From contig OY755178.1 in NCBI GenBank assembly GCA_963576735.1, forward strand, positions 16,678,001 through 16,742,000: DNA of 64,000 nucleotides, written 5' to 3'. Within the stretch, counting starts at the first letter, position 1; each line of letters starts with the position of its first letter. Of the stretch, positions 42,816 through 54,479 are shown in pieces. Origin of the DNA: Bedellia somnulentella (lineage: Eukaryota > Arthropoda > Insecta > Lepidoptera > Bedelliidae). The notes under the pieces were generated by a model. The model saw only the letters and a program-made list of their open reading frames with translations. It searched no databases and was not told the DNA's origin. Made by a program: the position numbers and the translations under genes.

Positions 42816-43359
42816 TAGACCCCGTTATCTTTGTAGCATTTTGGTGGCAACTGATTTTAGTGATGGGGTAATTGATAATAAATTAATCTCTGTTGTCTTT
42901 ATTATTATTTATTATTATAATAAACTTATCGATATTAAACTTTTTACGAACGATGTTAATTTCGCAACGAACGCAATGGACTTTGTCACCGCGAAGTTCT
43001 AGTTCACAATGGTCTTCTATGATTTTATTCATTGTAGTGATAAAAATAATATATTTTTTGCAATACGTAACAAGAAAATTCTAAAACATGTTGTGAAAAT
43101 TGTATGTCAAAGTCACTCTTGACATTGATGCATTTGTCATTTAACGATTAGGTTTATCAAAGAAGTCAACTATCTAAGTCGATTCAAGTAATTATTAGAA
43201 TTAATTAATTAATAGAATTATTTATTTTATTAAATAATTCTAATGTAATTTTTCAAGAATTTATACTACCTACGCATTTTTTAACTATTAATATTAATAT
43301 AACTTACCCCATCACTAAAATCAGGTGCCACCAAAATGCTACAAAGATAACGGGGTCTA
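42816..43359. mobile_element. 544-bp hAT-like MITE
   Basis: Terminal inverted repeats of about 50 bp start TAGACCCCGTTATCTTTGTA at both ends (one mismatch seen), and ctcatcat occurs at 42808-42815 and 43360-43367. An 8-bp duplication with TAG-type ends is the hAT signature. The interior is AT-rich and has no transposase frame. Confidence 0.85.
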
Positions 43360-43367
43360 CTCATCAT

Positions 43368-44315
43368 GGTACCATTCCAGGAGTATCTTCTTTTTAATAA
43401 AAAATAATAATCAAAATCAGTTCATAAATGGCGAAGTAATCGGCTAACAAAGATTTAAAAAAAATGGTCAAATTGAGAACACTTCTTTTTTTGAAGTCTT
43501 GAAGGAAATCCAATGTAATGAGAAACCAAATTCAAAAGTTAACTCACTTGGATGGCTTTCGCATATCCCTTATATATGCGGTAGGTCTATCGAATGGGAG
43601 AGCTTAGTAAATGAAAGTGTTGCACAGGGCCAGGGATTCTTCATATTTTCCAATCTTTAAGGTATGTTAGCCGCTTAAAATATGCATTTAAAAAATTCCT
43701 TAATCAAAACCCCAAAAGGCAAAGAGCTTATGCTCCCTCACTACTAAAATTAAAATATCAGATCATAACTCATTCAAGTCAATAATGATTTGAAGTTGCA
43801 GTGATATTTTCAACCTAAACTAACAGTTATAATCCAAAGGTTTGATAGCTTTTGCTGAGCCAAAAAAAAACAATATCATCTCTAACTCAACAAAGATGAT
43901 GTAAGCATGTGAAATAAGAATAAATATCAGATAAAAATGCAGTTACGCCATGTTACAAACAACAATGGTCAAGGTAGAGCCACCATCAACACTACTGTAT
44001 CCCAACTACATATATGTTAGTGCTGCTGGAAAACTAGAATTCTTCATTTCAGCAACAATTAGTTCGGCACAATATACTTATATACATAGAATGCTAACAT
44101 CATTACCCCTCCTTTTGGCTTGGCTGTAGACAGGTTATAGACTTGATGGTTATTCAGTTTGTCATAATTCAGAAGGGACAAAGCTCTTCAGTTGCTAAGT
44201 ATAGAATTGATGGCAAGCCAGGACACTAAGAATCTTGAGGCTATAATCTTATATATTCACAAACTGTAGAATTTTAAAAGTATTGTTTTCCTATGCAATA
44301 GAATTTCTATAAACA
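43368..44315. other. intergenic stretch without identified genes
   Basis: AT-rich; no coding frame, RNA gene or clear repeat boundary was recognised. Confidence 0.5.
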
Positions 44316-44410
44316 AACATACATATTTCACGGCTATAAATCCCTAAATGAGATGGGAAGAGCTTTGATATAAAAACTTCCTCGGCCACTTATAGAACTT
44401 CCAATGTGTA
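44316..44410 (-). repeat. R245 3'-end fragment
   Basis: acatacatatttcacggcta, tccctaaatgagatgggaag and tcctcggccacttatag mark a worn minus-strand copy downstream of RpS24. Confidence 0.65.
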
Positions 44411-44932
44411 AAATATACCCATAAGGAGATTTTTTGTCAAAAATTTGAATTCCTAACTTGCAGATATAATTTGATTTGTAATTACTAACACCATGTCCAG
44501 AAGCTGAGTTTCCTTTATTGAACACTAAAATCTTGTATATTCCGTCTTGGATGTAAATAGTACTGTGATATAAAATGAAAGTTATCCAGTTGACTACTCA
44601 CATAATAATGTTTCTTTGTGTGAGTAAACTAGACTTGCCTATTTTCATGCCTGTTATATATAGAAGGGACCATTTTAGTAAATAAGAATATCCCCGTGAC
44701 AGTATACAGTTTTGATGATATTGTCTTATCCTTCCTCTTTCTGAAATTCCCAATCTTATGGCTTGTGATCATTGATGATAACACTTAGCTGGACTCAAAT
44801 TTACTTTTGAAATGATGATACCAAGTTATTGATGTACAGTTAGTTACTTTTAGAAAAGTTAAGGTCAACTACCAAGATACTGTTTGTAGTCACCACTTGG
44901 AAGTGAGAATACATATTGAGTTTTTGAATTTT

Positions 44933-44938
44933 TTTATT
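44933..44938 (-). terminator. RpS24 polyadenylation signal
   Basis: AATAAA on the minus strand, 23 bases after the RpS24 stop codon. The short 3' UTR is typical of ribosomal protein genes. Confidence 0.75.
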
Positions 44939-44960
44939 AGCTTAGTTCTTAACCATCACA

Positions 44961-45309
44961 TCACTTCTTAGCGGCTGCACCAACCTTTGATTTCTTGGTA
45001 CCACGCACCTTCTTCATTCTGTTCTTACGTTCCTTACGCTGCTTGCGGGTTGGTCGTTTCTTTTCATAAAGTCCGTGACGAGCTAACCTGTGTTTAGGTT
45101 CGAACTTCTTAGCGAAATCCAAAGTATCATAAATCAAACCGAAACCAGTGGATTTGCCACCACCGAAGTTGGTTTTGAATCCAAACACAAAAACTACATC
45201 AGGTGTCACTTTGTACATCTTAGCGAGCTTCTCTCTGATTTCTGTTTTGCTAACAGTTGGTTTGCCTGGGTGGAGCACATCGCAGACCATCTGTTTTCTG
45301 GCCAACAAT
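44961..45309 (-). CDS. RpS24: ribosomal protein S24, exon 2
   Basis: RpS24 (eS24) is a structural protein of the cytosolic 40S ribosomal subunit. This exon encodes residues 17-132: [20 protein letters not shown], then [40 protein letters not shown], and a basic C terminus [17 protein letters not shown]. The stop is TGA at 44961-44963. The first A completes the arginine codon begun in exon 1. With exon 1 the protein has 132 residues, the usual size for the family (vertebrate form about 133). All conserved blocks are intact. The intron (45310-45420) is 111 bp with GT-AG ends. Confidence 0.97.
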
Positions 45310-45420
45310 CTGTAAAATCAAAAACGTTGTCTTAGACATAACCTGTCATGGCAGCGCAAGGCTGTTTTGGCATCGTAATGACTTCGGAAAACAATGAATC
45401 TATGTGTTTTGCATATTTAC

Positions 45421-45470
45421 CTGTTGGTCATGAATTTGCGGGTGCGAATTGTCGCGGTTCCTTCACTCAT
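45421..45470 (-). CDS. RpS24: ribosomal protein S24, exon 1
   Basis: MSEGTATIRTRKFMTN plus AG, followed by a gtaaat donor on the minus strand. The start ATG at 45470-45468 is the only one giving the conserved N terminus. Confidence 0.95.
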
Positions 45471-45560
45471 TTTTACTTATTTTAATAATTTCGGCGTAAA
45501 CAACGCACGTGTCTCCAAAGACTCCAGGAGAAAAAGAAAGATTGAGTGTTACCAACAACA
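45471..45560 (-). promoter_or_regulatory. RpS24 leader with TOP-like start
   Basis: On the minus strand the sequence ctttctttttctcctggagt (45521-45540) lies about 60 nt upstream of the ATG. A C followed by a pyrimidine run is the 5' terminal oligopyrimidine signature of translation-regulated ribosomal protein mRNAs, so transcription probably starts near 45540. Confidence 0.55.
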
Positions 45561-46315
45561 AATTATAAAGTATAAATCTAACAGTCAATGTCGAAATCAG
45601 GAAAGAAAATAATAATGTTCATTATTTTTCAACATAAATTTGTATACGTAGAACATACATTTTATTTTATTTGTAAAAGCCTTTTTTAACAATATTTTAT
45701 AGTTTAATATCCTTAACCAGCTATTAAACATCAAACGAAAACGTGTTATGAAGAATGTTTGTGTATTTTAAGAATTGGCAACACATAATATAGGCAACGT
45801 TCCGTTTTACAGAGTCGCATTGATATCATCATAGTATTCGATGGTACTAGTACACGCTAGTGTGAATATGACTATTTTATTTATCTTATCTCGGTGCTTT
45901 TCAATTGCGGTTATGCATTTTTTAAACTGTTCTTTTAGTAAAAGTAAAGTAAAAGACATTTATTTGGCAAATTAACACGCACTCTCACAAAAACAAAATG
46001 GAACATAATACAAAACACATTAAAAACACAAAGATGATTTTTTTATAGGAAAAAAAATCCTAGACACCTAACCTTCGTCGATGCGACGAAAACACGACAG
46101 AAAAGTTGTTGTATCTTTTCTGTGCTTAAGGCTATAACAACAACGGTCCTAGCTAACTCAGTGTTCGTCAACCTCTTCTGGCAGGCAACCGTGTCCAGCA
46201 GTTAAGTACACTATTTTTCGAGATATTCCAATAATGTTCGTCGTTTCGACGACTGCTTAGGTTTTGTGTATATATTTTCACAACTTAAGTTTATACATTT
46301 TTGCAGTTTTTATTC

Positions 46316-46367
46316 TTTTGTCTTCCTCTTCTAATAACGTGTTTATTATTAGAAGAGAAAGACAAAA
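46316..46367. repeat. hairpin inside the piggyBac-like element
   Basis: Arms ttttgtcttcctcttctaat and attagaagagaaagacaaaa pair with one mismatch around an 8-nt loop. Confidence 0.8.
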
Positions 46368-46539
46368 ATCCTAAGGAAGACTGGTTTAATGAAAAAAATT
46401 AAGAAAATTTTGAAGTAGATGATGTTCAAAGTGACAATCATCAGAAAATCAGAAATCTAAGATAGTTTACATACCTTTTTTATATGTAAAAGCCGCTGTC
46501 AAGCCCACAAAAGAAACCATGCATCGTCGAACTTTATAA

Positions 46540-46695
46540 TGGTACCTAGGGTGGTGTAGACACATTTGACCAAACGTGCTCAGTTATGTCATGCAACAGA
46601 AAAACAAATCGATGGCGAATTTATTATGGGTTGTTAAAAACAGCTTCTATCAACTGGTACATTATTTACTGTCATAATACCTCTGTACAGGGTGA
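46540..46695 (+). pseudogene. piggyBac-like transposase relic
   Basis: One plus frame reads GGVDTFDQTCSVMSCNRKTN followed by RWRIYYGLLKTASINWYIIY. This is the (G)GVDxxDQ region and following block of piggyBac-type transposases. Stops on both sides make it non-functional. Confidence 0.7.
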
Positions 46696-47372
46696 GAAAA
46701 AATTAACTTAGCGTGATTTAACAAGGAACTGCATTCGCAGCTAATTAAATCGACGGCACGGCTGAAAGTCAGACTGAAAATTCTTACTATTCCGTCGCAT
46801 ATAAAAGATATAATTTTAAGAATGAATCTCACAATCAAGGTGAGTAATCATCTGGGAGTGATCTGCAGTTGCCAGAGGCAACAAGTAATAGAAAAAGAAA
46901 AGTCTGTGGTATATATTTCTACAAAAAATTACGCATGACGAAGTTATTGTGCATGAAATGTAATACTGCTATTTTCGGTGTAAATAAGGTTAATTTCTGC
47001 AGGAGACGTGCATAAAAAATATGTTTTTATTTTTTTCTAAATAATGAAATTATTATTTTTAAGATTGCCCAAAGAAAAAATGATTTTTTAATGTTGTTTT
47101 TTAATTTTAACTTTTATAGTACCTAATGTCTGAACTAACCTCATTGACAATGGTGCCCCACTTACGGACTAATAAAATAAATATAATTATATCAAAACAC
47201 AAGTTGATTTTTTTTATTTTAAAGAATACTAGTTGGTTCATACAATAAATAATAAATATTATAGTATATGACACTAAATTAGTAAAATAAAGCACTTAAA
47301 AAAAATGCTCGTCGATTCGACGTATGGTTAGGGTTTATGGGGGGCGAGCAAATGTTAGGTGTCTAGGGTTAA

Positions 47373-48779
47373 ATGAACATTGCCAAAAGGATGTCGTTTC
47401 AGCATGTGTGCCTGGAACGGGACACAGACCGTTCCGAGACACGCTAGTTTTCAGCTGACACCGCCAAATTTAACTGAAAATATAATATAATAAGATAAAC
47501 CTACATATTTTTATTTTATAACTAACAAGTCGAGCCAACTTAAGTGCTTACTTAAGGCTATGAGTTACTTTTTGATGCAATGTATACTTGAAGCTTATTA
47601 AAAGCAGTTAACAAAATGCTGCATGCTGACGGAGCTGCATTTTTAAAAAAACAATATTAATTAATTAAAGTTATTGACTACGCCTAAAACCGGTACTTTA
47701 GTACGGGCTCAGCCAAGTAACACAGAAAATTAGTCGAATCGTATCAGTATCAGTCATATTACACTTACCACGACTACCGATAAGCCCCGCCCCGGCATCG
47801 CATAAGAGTTTTGATTAAATTTAACTAGATATATAGCGTTCCTTAACAATTAAGCTATTTATTTTAAATTTGCTACTGATTGAAAACTGAGAAAACCTCT
47901 TGCGGTTCTTCTCTCTTGAACATGCGGTTAAAAAGAAATGCTATCAGAAGATAGACCCCTCCATTATTACTCCTTCAGAGAGATTATATGTGATTTGAAC
48001 AATGGATTTGAACAAATAAAGTACTCAGAGCAAACTGCCGCTTAAAAATAATTGTCCTTAGTTTACTTTGTATTTGTGTTGTTGTTGTTATTAAAGATAA
48101 CAAACAAATTGAATGTCTCGTTTAAGTAAGTGCGAAAACAAATAATGGCGCATATGACGCAAAACGGTTTCCATCTATTTCTGCCATGGCAACTCACTTT
48201 AATAGACATGGGGAGTTGGAAAGATACATGGATTAAATAACAAAGGATCCAATGATGGTTCCAGACAAAAAAAAGGTAAGTGTCAGTCAAGCACAAAGGG
48301 AAGGGTTCCGTCCGTGAGCGCAAGCGCATTGCGCCAGCCAGTGGGAGAGTCCACTATATCCAGTGTATTACTTTACTCCATGGCGCAATGCGTTGCGAGT
48401 TTCAATCGACATGTGATCGACATTTCGTTTTCGATCAGAAAGATCGAGTTCTATACATCAGAGTAAAAACTATACATATTTGTGTCTCTTTTACTCCTTA
48501 ATATTATTTTACGACACCTTAAAAAGAACGATTCGATAAAATTCGCAATCCTTCTACCGTGCTGTTGAGAACGTCATAAAATAATGTCTCTAAAATAAGA
48601 GTCCGTCTACTATTTTATTTAATTAATATTTTACTATCGTAAAACAAACTGTTTCACGCGATATTCAGTAGTGTAAGACCTTTGCCCTCCTCTTGGATAT
48701 TTACTGTGTGAAAGTTGAGTTTGATTTAAGTATAATTTCAAAGCTAAGCTGTACTGGATAGCTAATCTTGACTAATATC
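47373..48779. other. intergenic stretch
   Basis: No supported gene. At 48315-48405 an inverted pair (cgcaagcgcattgcgcca / tggcgcaatgcgttgcg) with about 50 bp between arms stands out in otherwise AT-rich DNA. Confidence 0.5.
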
Positions 48780-48850
48780 TGTAGTGTCGGCTTAGAATAG
48801 TACTCACCTATTTCTTTCTGCGGGTGGTTTAAGAGCTTTTTATGTAATTG
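48780..48850 (+). repeat. R245 head fragment
   Basis: tgtagtgtcggcttagaata and tttctttctgcgggtggttt: the first third of R245. An M138 copy begins 38 bp further on. Confidence 0.7.
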
Positions 48851-48888
48851 TAATTATGTAATTAATTTATGATTCTCTAACTATCTAT

Positions 48889-49026
48889 CGCCCGATTTCT
48901 GAATTGAGTATTCTAGCTGAGAACAACTTAAGTATCGTTCAGTCGCATTGAAATCTTAACAGCTGAATGAGACAAAACGATACTTAAGTTGTTCTCAGCT
49001 TGAATACTCAATTCAGAAATCGGGCG
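48889..49026. mobile_element. M138 MITE copy 2
   Basis: 138 bp, same length and ends as 8731-8868 with only scattered substitutions, so both copies are young. Flanks are ctat and cata; no clean TTA duplication remains. Confidence 0.85.
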
Positions 49027-49048
49027 CATATCTCTAAACTATGATCGG

Positions 49049-49190
49049 AAGGGCAAGCACGAGCGCTTTTTTATCGACACGATAACGGTTAGAATGAGAT
49101 GGTAGTATACGATACTAAATAAGTGCGTAAGAGATGGCTTCTTTATCCTTATCCCACGCGATAACCAGTTTAAAAACGGCTCGTGCTTGC
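49049..49190. mobile_element. M135 MITE copy 2
   Basis: aagggcaagcacgagcgctt to aacggctcgtgcttgcactg, with the internal atcgacacgataacggttag block. It starts 22 bp after M138. Confidence 0.75.
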
Positions 49191-49261
49191 ACTGCTGATT
49201 CAGTTAAATTTTTCGCTGTATCGAAAGAGCACATACACATTATATAAAAAATGCGTAAGAA

Positions 49262-49385
49262 CGTAGAGAGGGTGGATCAAGATAAAGCCAATGTGGATGG
49301 TAAATGGTAATATATATGTCGGTAGAGGACGATCATGGAGGACACAGCTAGATCAAATTGAGAATGTTCTCAAAAAGGCGGGCGT
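49262..49385 (+). pseudogene. LINE 3' fragment
   Basis: Frame pieces corresponding to KANVDG, VGRGRSWRTQLDQIENVLKK match the RT C terminus in 18395-18800. Confidence 0.6.
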
Positions 49386-49407
49386 CCAAAGTCTAAGCAA
49401 TAAAACA

Positions 49408-49504
49408 TACATCACTTTAAAAGCCCCAATACCCTTAATCGCCTCTTACGAACACCCACGGGAAGAAATGAGGTAGTGCCATTCTAAGCCGGCACTACAC
49501 GGCA
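49408..49504 (-). repeat. R245 head half
   Basis: ccaatacccttaatcgcctc, gaagaaatgaggtagtgcca and ctaagccggcactacacggc. Confidence 0.75.
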
Positions 49505-49570
49505 ATTTTGAATATCTAGTAGCTATATTTAGGATTGAATCAGTGAGTATATAAAGACATATCTATCTAG

Positions 49571-49846
49571 TCTTTTCTAAAGACATATGTGTGGTTAATT
49601 AATCATGGTTGTAAACGGCGAGGGAAAACATCGTGAGGAAACCCACATGGCTGAGTTGTACTTAGTCATGTGACAGTGTATTCGTACAAAACGGCGATAG
49701 GCTTGCCCCCTATCACGTGAGTACACTGTCCATGCAAAACATGGGTACTGTGAACACCAGGTGACAAAGTCACGTGATGTTCAGAAGTATTAGTACCTCT
49801 GCCAACTCCTTCGGGGATATTCGGCGTGAACGTTTATGTTATGTTT
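49571..49846 (+). repeat. TS SINE, 5'-truncated
   Basis: Begins in the body (tcttttctaaagacatatgt), lacks the tRNA head, and is complete to the hairpin, ggcgtgaacgtttatg and tail. Such 5' truncation is typical of target-primed reverse transcription. Confidence 0.85.
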
Positions 49847-49997
49847 ATAATTTAATAAACAGCAATTCCCTTCATGTTTGGTTCCATGTTACTACGTTGT
49901 TAGTAAGAAAGTTCAAGGCTGTTTTAATAACGATATTGCTATTTCATAGATGCATATTATATTCCATAGTATACAACTAAGTAATCTGGGAACATGA

Positions 49998-50240
49998 TAG
50001 TTTAATGGGTATCACCACCGCCTATCGCGCAGAGAGGCTTCGTTCGAATCCTGAGTTGGGCCTACACCGATGTGTCTTTTCAAAGTCGTATGTATGTGTG
50101 TATGATGAATTTCTCATGGTTGCTAACGATGAGGAAGAAAATCGTGAGGAAACACACATGGCTAAGTTTTCCTTATTCATGTGACAGTCATTCTTATATA
50201 AACGGTTATAGGCCTGCCGGTGGGTACGACGGGTATATGA
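49998..50240 (+). repeat. TS SINE, 3'-incomplete
   Basis: Has the tRNA-derived head (gatagtttaatgggtatcac, cgttcgaatcctgagttggg) and the body to aacggttataggcctgccgg, but not the 3' end. Confidence 0.75.
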
Positions 50241-50244
50241 CATA

Positions 50245-50247
<3 letters not shown>

Positions 50248-50289
<42 letters not shown>
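50248..50289. repeat. (AT)n microsatellite
   Basis: About 40 bp of pure TA/AT repeat. Confidence 0.98.
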
Positions 50290-50291
<2 letters not shown>

Positions 50292-50779
50292 TAAATAAAC
50301 CATCATATTATAAAGTTTCTTAAAGGGGTAGTCAGAGGTTTCAGTTTTAGTTGGTTTGATTAATAAAACGTTTGTTTTAAAAAAACTGATTTTTTGAAAG
50401 AAATAGATACAAAAATTAATTATAGACTATTCGTACTACCGTGATAGCAGCCAGCACTGATGGCTGAAAGTGCCTCTGAAGAACAGTACGGTAGCGTCTT
50501 AATTTTAATTTTCTAAAATTGACTGTAGTAACGTTGATTCTCATAGTCAGTTTCACCCTTCTGGTATTGTAGCTATGAATATATGTAAGCTTGTGCGTAT
50601 GATGACTCAGAGAAATAATATTTAGCATTCCCGGCTGAATTCCCGAAGTACTCACCTCAATCGACAACCAGAGAAAGAGATGAGATTCAGTTTTTCTTAA
50701 CCGGAAAACAACCAACAACACAAATAAATTAAACCCTGCATATTCCCATTAAAAGATATAAAAACTTCAATTTATTTTG

Positions 50780-51036
50780 CAAGATCTGTGCGTGACGTAA
50801 ACCTAGCCAGTCTAACTTGGTCTCCACCTTCACGATTCGCCTACGCTTTGGACTTATAGAGGGAGGTAGGCGGGGGTCTCGGTAACTGGGCGCCACCCTT
50901 GCCACCCATTTATCGATCGTCAGAATATGCCGGGCTCCATACAACGAGTGGTTTCTGAGCTGACAAGTCGTTTCTATACTGTGAAGTCTGTTTAATCGAT
51001 TTCTATTGAAATTTGCGACCCTGGTACTTGAAACAT
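50780..51036 (+). promoter_or_regulatory. candidate promoter / 5' non-coding exon of the transporter gene
   Basis: A GC-richer patch (cctacgctttggacttatag ... actgggcgccacccttgcc) is followed by a leader ending aaacat/gtgagt at 51037, a consensus donor. The transporter's first coding exon at 54167 has its own acceptor, so a non-coding exon must exist upstream; this is the best candidate but is unproven. Confidence 0.3.
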
Positions 51037-51361
51037 GTGAGTGGTTTTTTACTGTTGTGCTTTTTTTGTATGCTTCACAAGATTTTTATTAATTTTATCT
51101 ACATACCCTATTGTGGTTTTCCGTATTTTTTATTAATGGAGGTAATTCTGCAGTAATTTTATAATGTTTATTTATGTACTTAACCTATGTAAGGAAAAGG
51201 TATTGTGGGCTCAAAGTAGTCTAAGATAGTTTTTTTTGATTGGATAGGGCATAAAGTGACTAAGAATAGGAACTTTTTATTTATTAATCTCTTATATAAG
51301 CGATAATTGGAAGATGTGGCCACCAATTTAATAACATAAGTACGCAAAACTTTAAAAAGTA

Positions 51362-51490
51362 TACCCCCGTAGAGATTGTCAGAGGTACTTATACTTCTGA
51401 ACATCAAGTGGCATTTCTATCACCCTGGTGTTCATAGCACTCACGTTTTGTTTAGACAGTGTACTCTCGTGACAGGGGATAGGCAGGCAG
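51362..51490 (-). repeat. TS SINE fragment
   Basis: Minus orientation: ccgtagagattgtcagaggt, acttctgaacatcaagtggc and cgtgacaggggataggcag. Confidence 0.7.
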
Positions 51491-52228
51491 GCAAGCAATT
51501 TGAGTTATAGTATGAACTAGTGGATCGGGCCCAGCTTCGCACGGGTAGCGTAGTTTTAAAAATATCTGAGGTTTCTTCAATCACTGCTCAACCTTTGTGA
51601 AATTTAGTGCAATTTATAGCATTCCTGAATAGTGTAGCTTTGTGATTGTGAAAGCGCTTTAATGAACGGTTCAGTATCTCCGAAAATAAAACCATGCAAA
51701 CAAACAATCAGCGTTACAAACTTTGCATACATACAGGGAGTATGTATATGCGGAGCATGTATAAGTTTGGTTATTCTATACCGATTTCTATGATTCTTTT
51801 TTTATTGAATAGGTAATAATGTAAACTTTTTTAAATTTGAGATGAATGAGAGAACTATAAACGTAAGAGTAAACAAATATAACCACGATGCTCTGAACTG
51901 CTAAGCTATCAGGAGTTACACGTGTTATTGTGAGTCAACCATAAAAGAAAGACATATTATGCTGTTGAAGGATATTTTTTAGACAATTTTATGTTGAATA
52001 TTTCCGTGATACATGATTTCTATGTAACTGTAACCATTAAGGCTGCACGCGCGACGAAAGCTTAAAAAATGGAGTAACTTCCCCCGTTTTCCCAAAATTT
52101 CCCAAAATTCCCCTTCACTACTTTGCTAAAAAGTACACTATAACCTGCCCAGTAGTATGAAGTATAGTTGTGCCAAGTTTCGTTAAAATCCGTCGAGTAG
52201 TTTTTGTTTCCATAAGGAACATACAAAC

Positions 52229-52273
52229 CGACAGACAGACAGACAGACAGACAGACGGACAGACAGACAGACA
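52229..52273. repeat. (GACA)n microsatellite
   Basis: About 45 bp of GACA repeats with one GACG interruption, following a dispersed repeat with cgtcgagtagtttttgtttc. Confidence 0.97.
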
Positions 52274-52989
52274 AAAATTTTACTGATTTCATTTTTGGCA
52301 TCAGTATCGATCACTAATCACCCCCTGATAGTTATTTTGAAAATATATTTAATGTACAGAATTGACCTCTCTACAGATTTATTATAAGTATAGATAGATA
52401 GATAATATAAACAAATGGAGCATAAATAACATCTAGATACATGGTATAATAATACTACTTGCTAGTTACATACAAAACTAGAAAACACAATAAATATATA
52501 AAAAACGAGGGACACATTAATATTAAAATTCGCATCTAACTAAAAATGGGGTAGCTGATATAAGCCAACAATTCATACGAAATCTATATTGATAAAAGAA
52601 AGTGGTGTTAGTTACACTATTCAGAAAAAGGACATAGGATATATATCATCACGCTAAATATCGTAGGGGGTAATCAGAAACAAATATTAAAAAAAAAAGA
52701 AAAGAAAAGAAATCATTTATTCATTGCCTTAGGGAACAATAAAACATTACAATTAGAACAAAGTACACACACAATTTTAACAAAAAACAAAACAAAAAAA
52801 TATAATTAATAAAACATTTAGAGACATCAGAGAGAATTAAAATCCCCTCAAAGGCAAAGAAAAGGTTGCTGACTCAGCATTTAATAAAGTTAAATTATTT
52901 AATATATAATAATAAACATTATATTTAATAATTAAATTATTTAACACTACCGTGCGAAGCCGGGGCGGACCACTAGGTGTATATCTCAA

Positions 52990-53275
52990 AGACTAAAACG
53001 TTTACGCCGTATATTCCCGAAAGGGTTTGTAGAGGTATTAACACTTTTGAAGCTGAACATCACGCGATATTGTCACATGGTGTATATCGCCGTTTTGTAT
53101 GTATACAATGTCACATGATTAAGTACCACTTCGCCTTTTGGGTCTACTTACGATGTTTTCTCTTACCGTATAAGACTTTTACAAAGACAAATTGGTAGGC
53201 CCGACCCGGGATTTGAAACCAAGCCTGTCTGCATTACAGGCGGGTGTATTTCCCATTGATCTATCACAGCTTTAA
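52990..53275 (-). repeat. TS SINE copy
   Basis: Almost complete on the minus strand: cgtttacgccgtatattccc on the left; the B box (gggatttgaaaccaagcctg reversed) and A box (cattgatctatcacagc) on the right. Confidence 0.8.
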
Positions 53276-53867
53276 ATAATACATGGCTTTTAAATATAGT
53301 ACATGTATAATTACATATTATTCCTCATTAGTCCCACAGTAAAATGCAACAAGAAACTTTAACCCTAGCGTATCATTCATTACTTAAGCGTTTATTGAAC
53401 TAAGCAACTATCTTGATCGATTGCTGTCAGTAATTATTTTATAAAATCCGCTCATTTACTTAGACTGACAAATATTTAATCATATGCATATTTTATGCAT
53501 ACCCACATGTGGTTCATATAATAGTATCTAATCTTGTATATATTGTAGCTATCTTTAAGCTGAGTATCAATACTATACATTATTTATAAGGGTAGTTAGC
53601 GGTGAGGGAAAGCTTTGTGAGGCCGATTGTGTCTTGAGTTGCAATCTTGTCACTATCAAAACGCATACAAATGTATAATACTGACAACGACAGTCTTGCA
53701 ACTAGTGACAAAAGCGCCGGTCGCTTAAAATATGTAGTACGGGAAGGAGGACAGCAGCTTTAGTTCACTTTAGGGATCTACAGCGTAAATGTTGCATCTT
53801 CTACCGTATCTATAAAGTGCAAAAACTGACTTTCGAAATTGCCTTTATGTGGAGTTATGATAAATTA

Positions 53868-54130
53868 CATACATACATACATATACTGACGGCTATAAAT
53901 CCCTAGAAGGGGTAGCCAGAGCTAAGGAATTAGAAATTCCTCAGCCACTTTCGGAAGTTGATCGGGGAAAAGATGGTAATAATAATAAATGTTTTGGTGA
54001 CGGGTCTCCAACCGCATCGCCCAAAAATCACTTTCAAAAAGCCCCTATACCCTTAGTCGCCTCTTACGATCACCCACGGGTAGAAACGGGGTAGTGTTAT
54101 TCTAAGCCGACGCTACACGGCAATGATGAT
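53868..54130 (-). repeat. R245 copy with 11-bp target-site duplication
   Basis: A complete minus copy in the intron before the transporter's first coding exon. atgataaatta at 53857-53867 and 54131-54141 is an exact duplication. It lies only about 25 bp from the acceptor at 54166. Confidence 0.9.
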
Positions 54131-54166
54131 ATGATAAATTAATAATACTTTTTCTTTGTTTCACAG

Positions 54167-54479
54167 ATAACGGCTTCCTTATTCATTCTTACGAGTGACC
54201 TTCCACTTCTAGAATTAGTCAAAGAAGTAGTGGCGCGGGTGTCGCGCCACAAACCATAAAAACGATTGTATGGGCGCCTTCGTTGATACCAGTCACGAGC
54301 TGTGCAGGTTCTTAATGGTGCTTCGTCAGAGTAAACCACATTCTTTGAAACTTAACAGTGTGGCCAGAGCAACTTCTAGGTACTCAGCCAGAGATCCTAG
54401 ATTAAGAAACATCGTCCACAATATTTAAACACCAATAACAGTATTAAACGCTCGTTTAGTCTTTAAACTAGGTACAATA
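54167..54479 (+). other. 5' UTR part of the transporter's first coding exon
   Basis: Begins after the acceptor tttgtttcacag and runs 313 nt to the ATG. The minus-strand open frame at 54139-54339 is a shadow. Confidence 0.6.

Larger units (their letters stand above)
46059..47368 (+). mobile_element. degraded piggyBac-like transposon
   Basis: Ends are inverted repeats: cctagacacctaacctt at the left and (reversed) CCCTAGACACCTAACATT at the right, which abuts TTAA at 47369-47372. The left TTAA appears mutated. Length is about 1.31 kb, short for an autonomous element. A transposase relic lies at 46540-46690. Small palindromes cgtcg..cgacg recur near both ends (46076, 46238, 47309). Confidence 0.7.

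Noticed and set aside
45090..45335. 81-codon plus-strand frame
   Set aside because: Antisense to RpS24 exon 2 and its intron.
52226..52275. CRISPR-like tandem repeats
   Set aside because: It is a simple GACA microsatellite in a eukaryotic genome; no spacer structure exists anywhere in the window.
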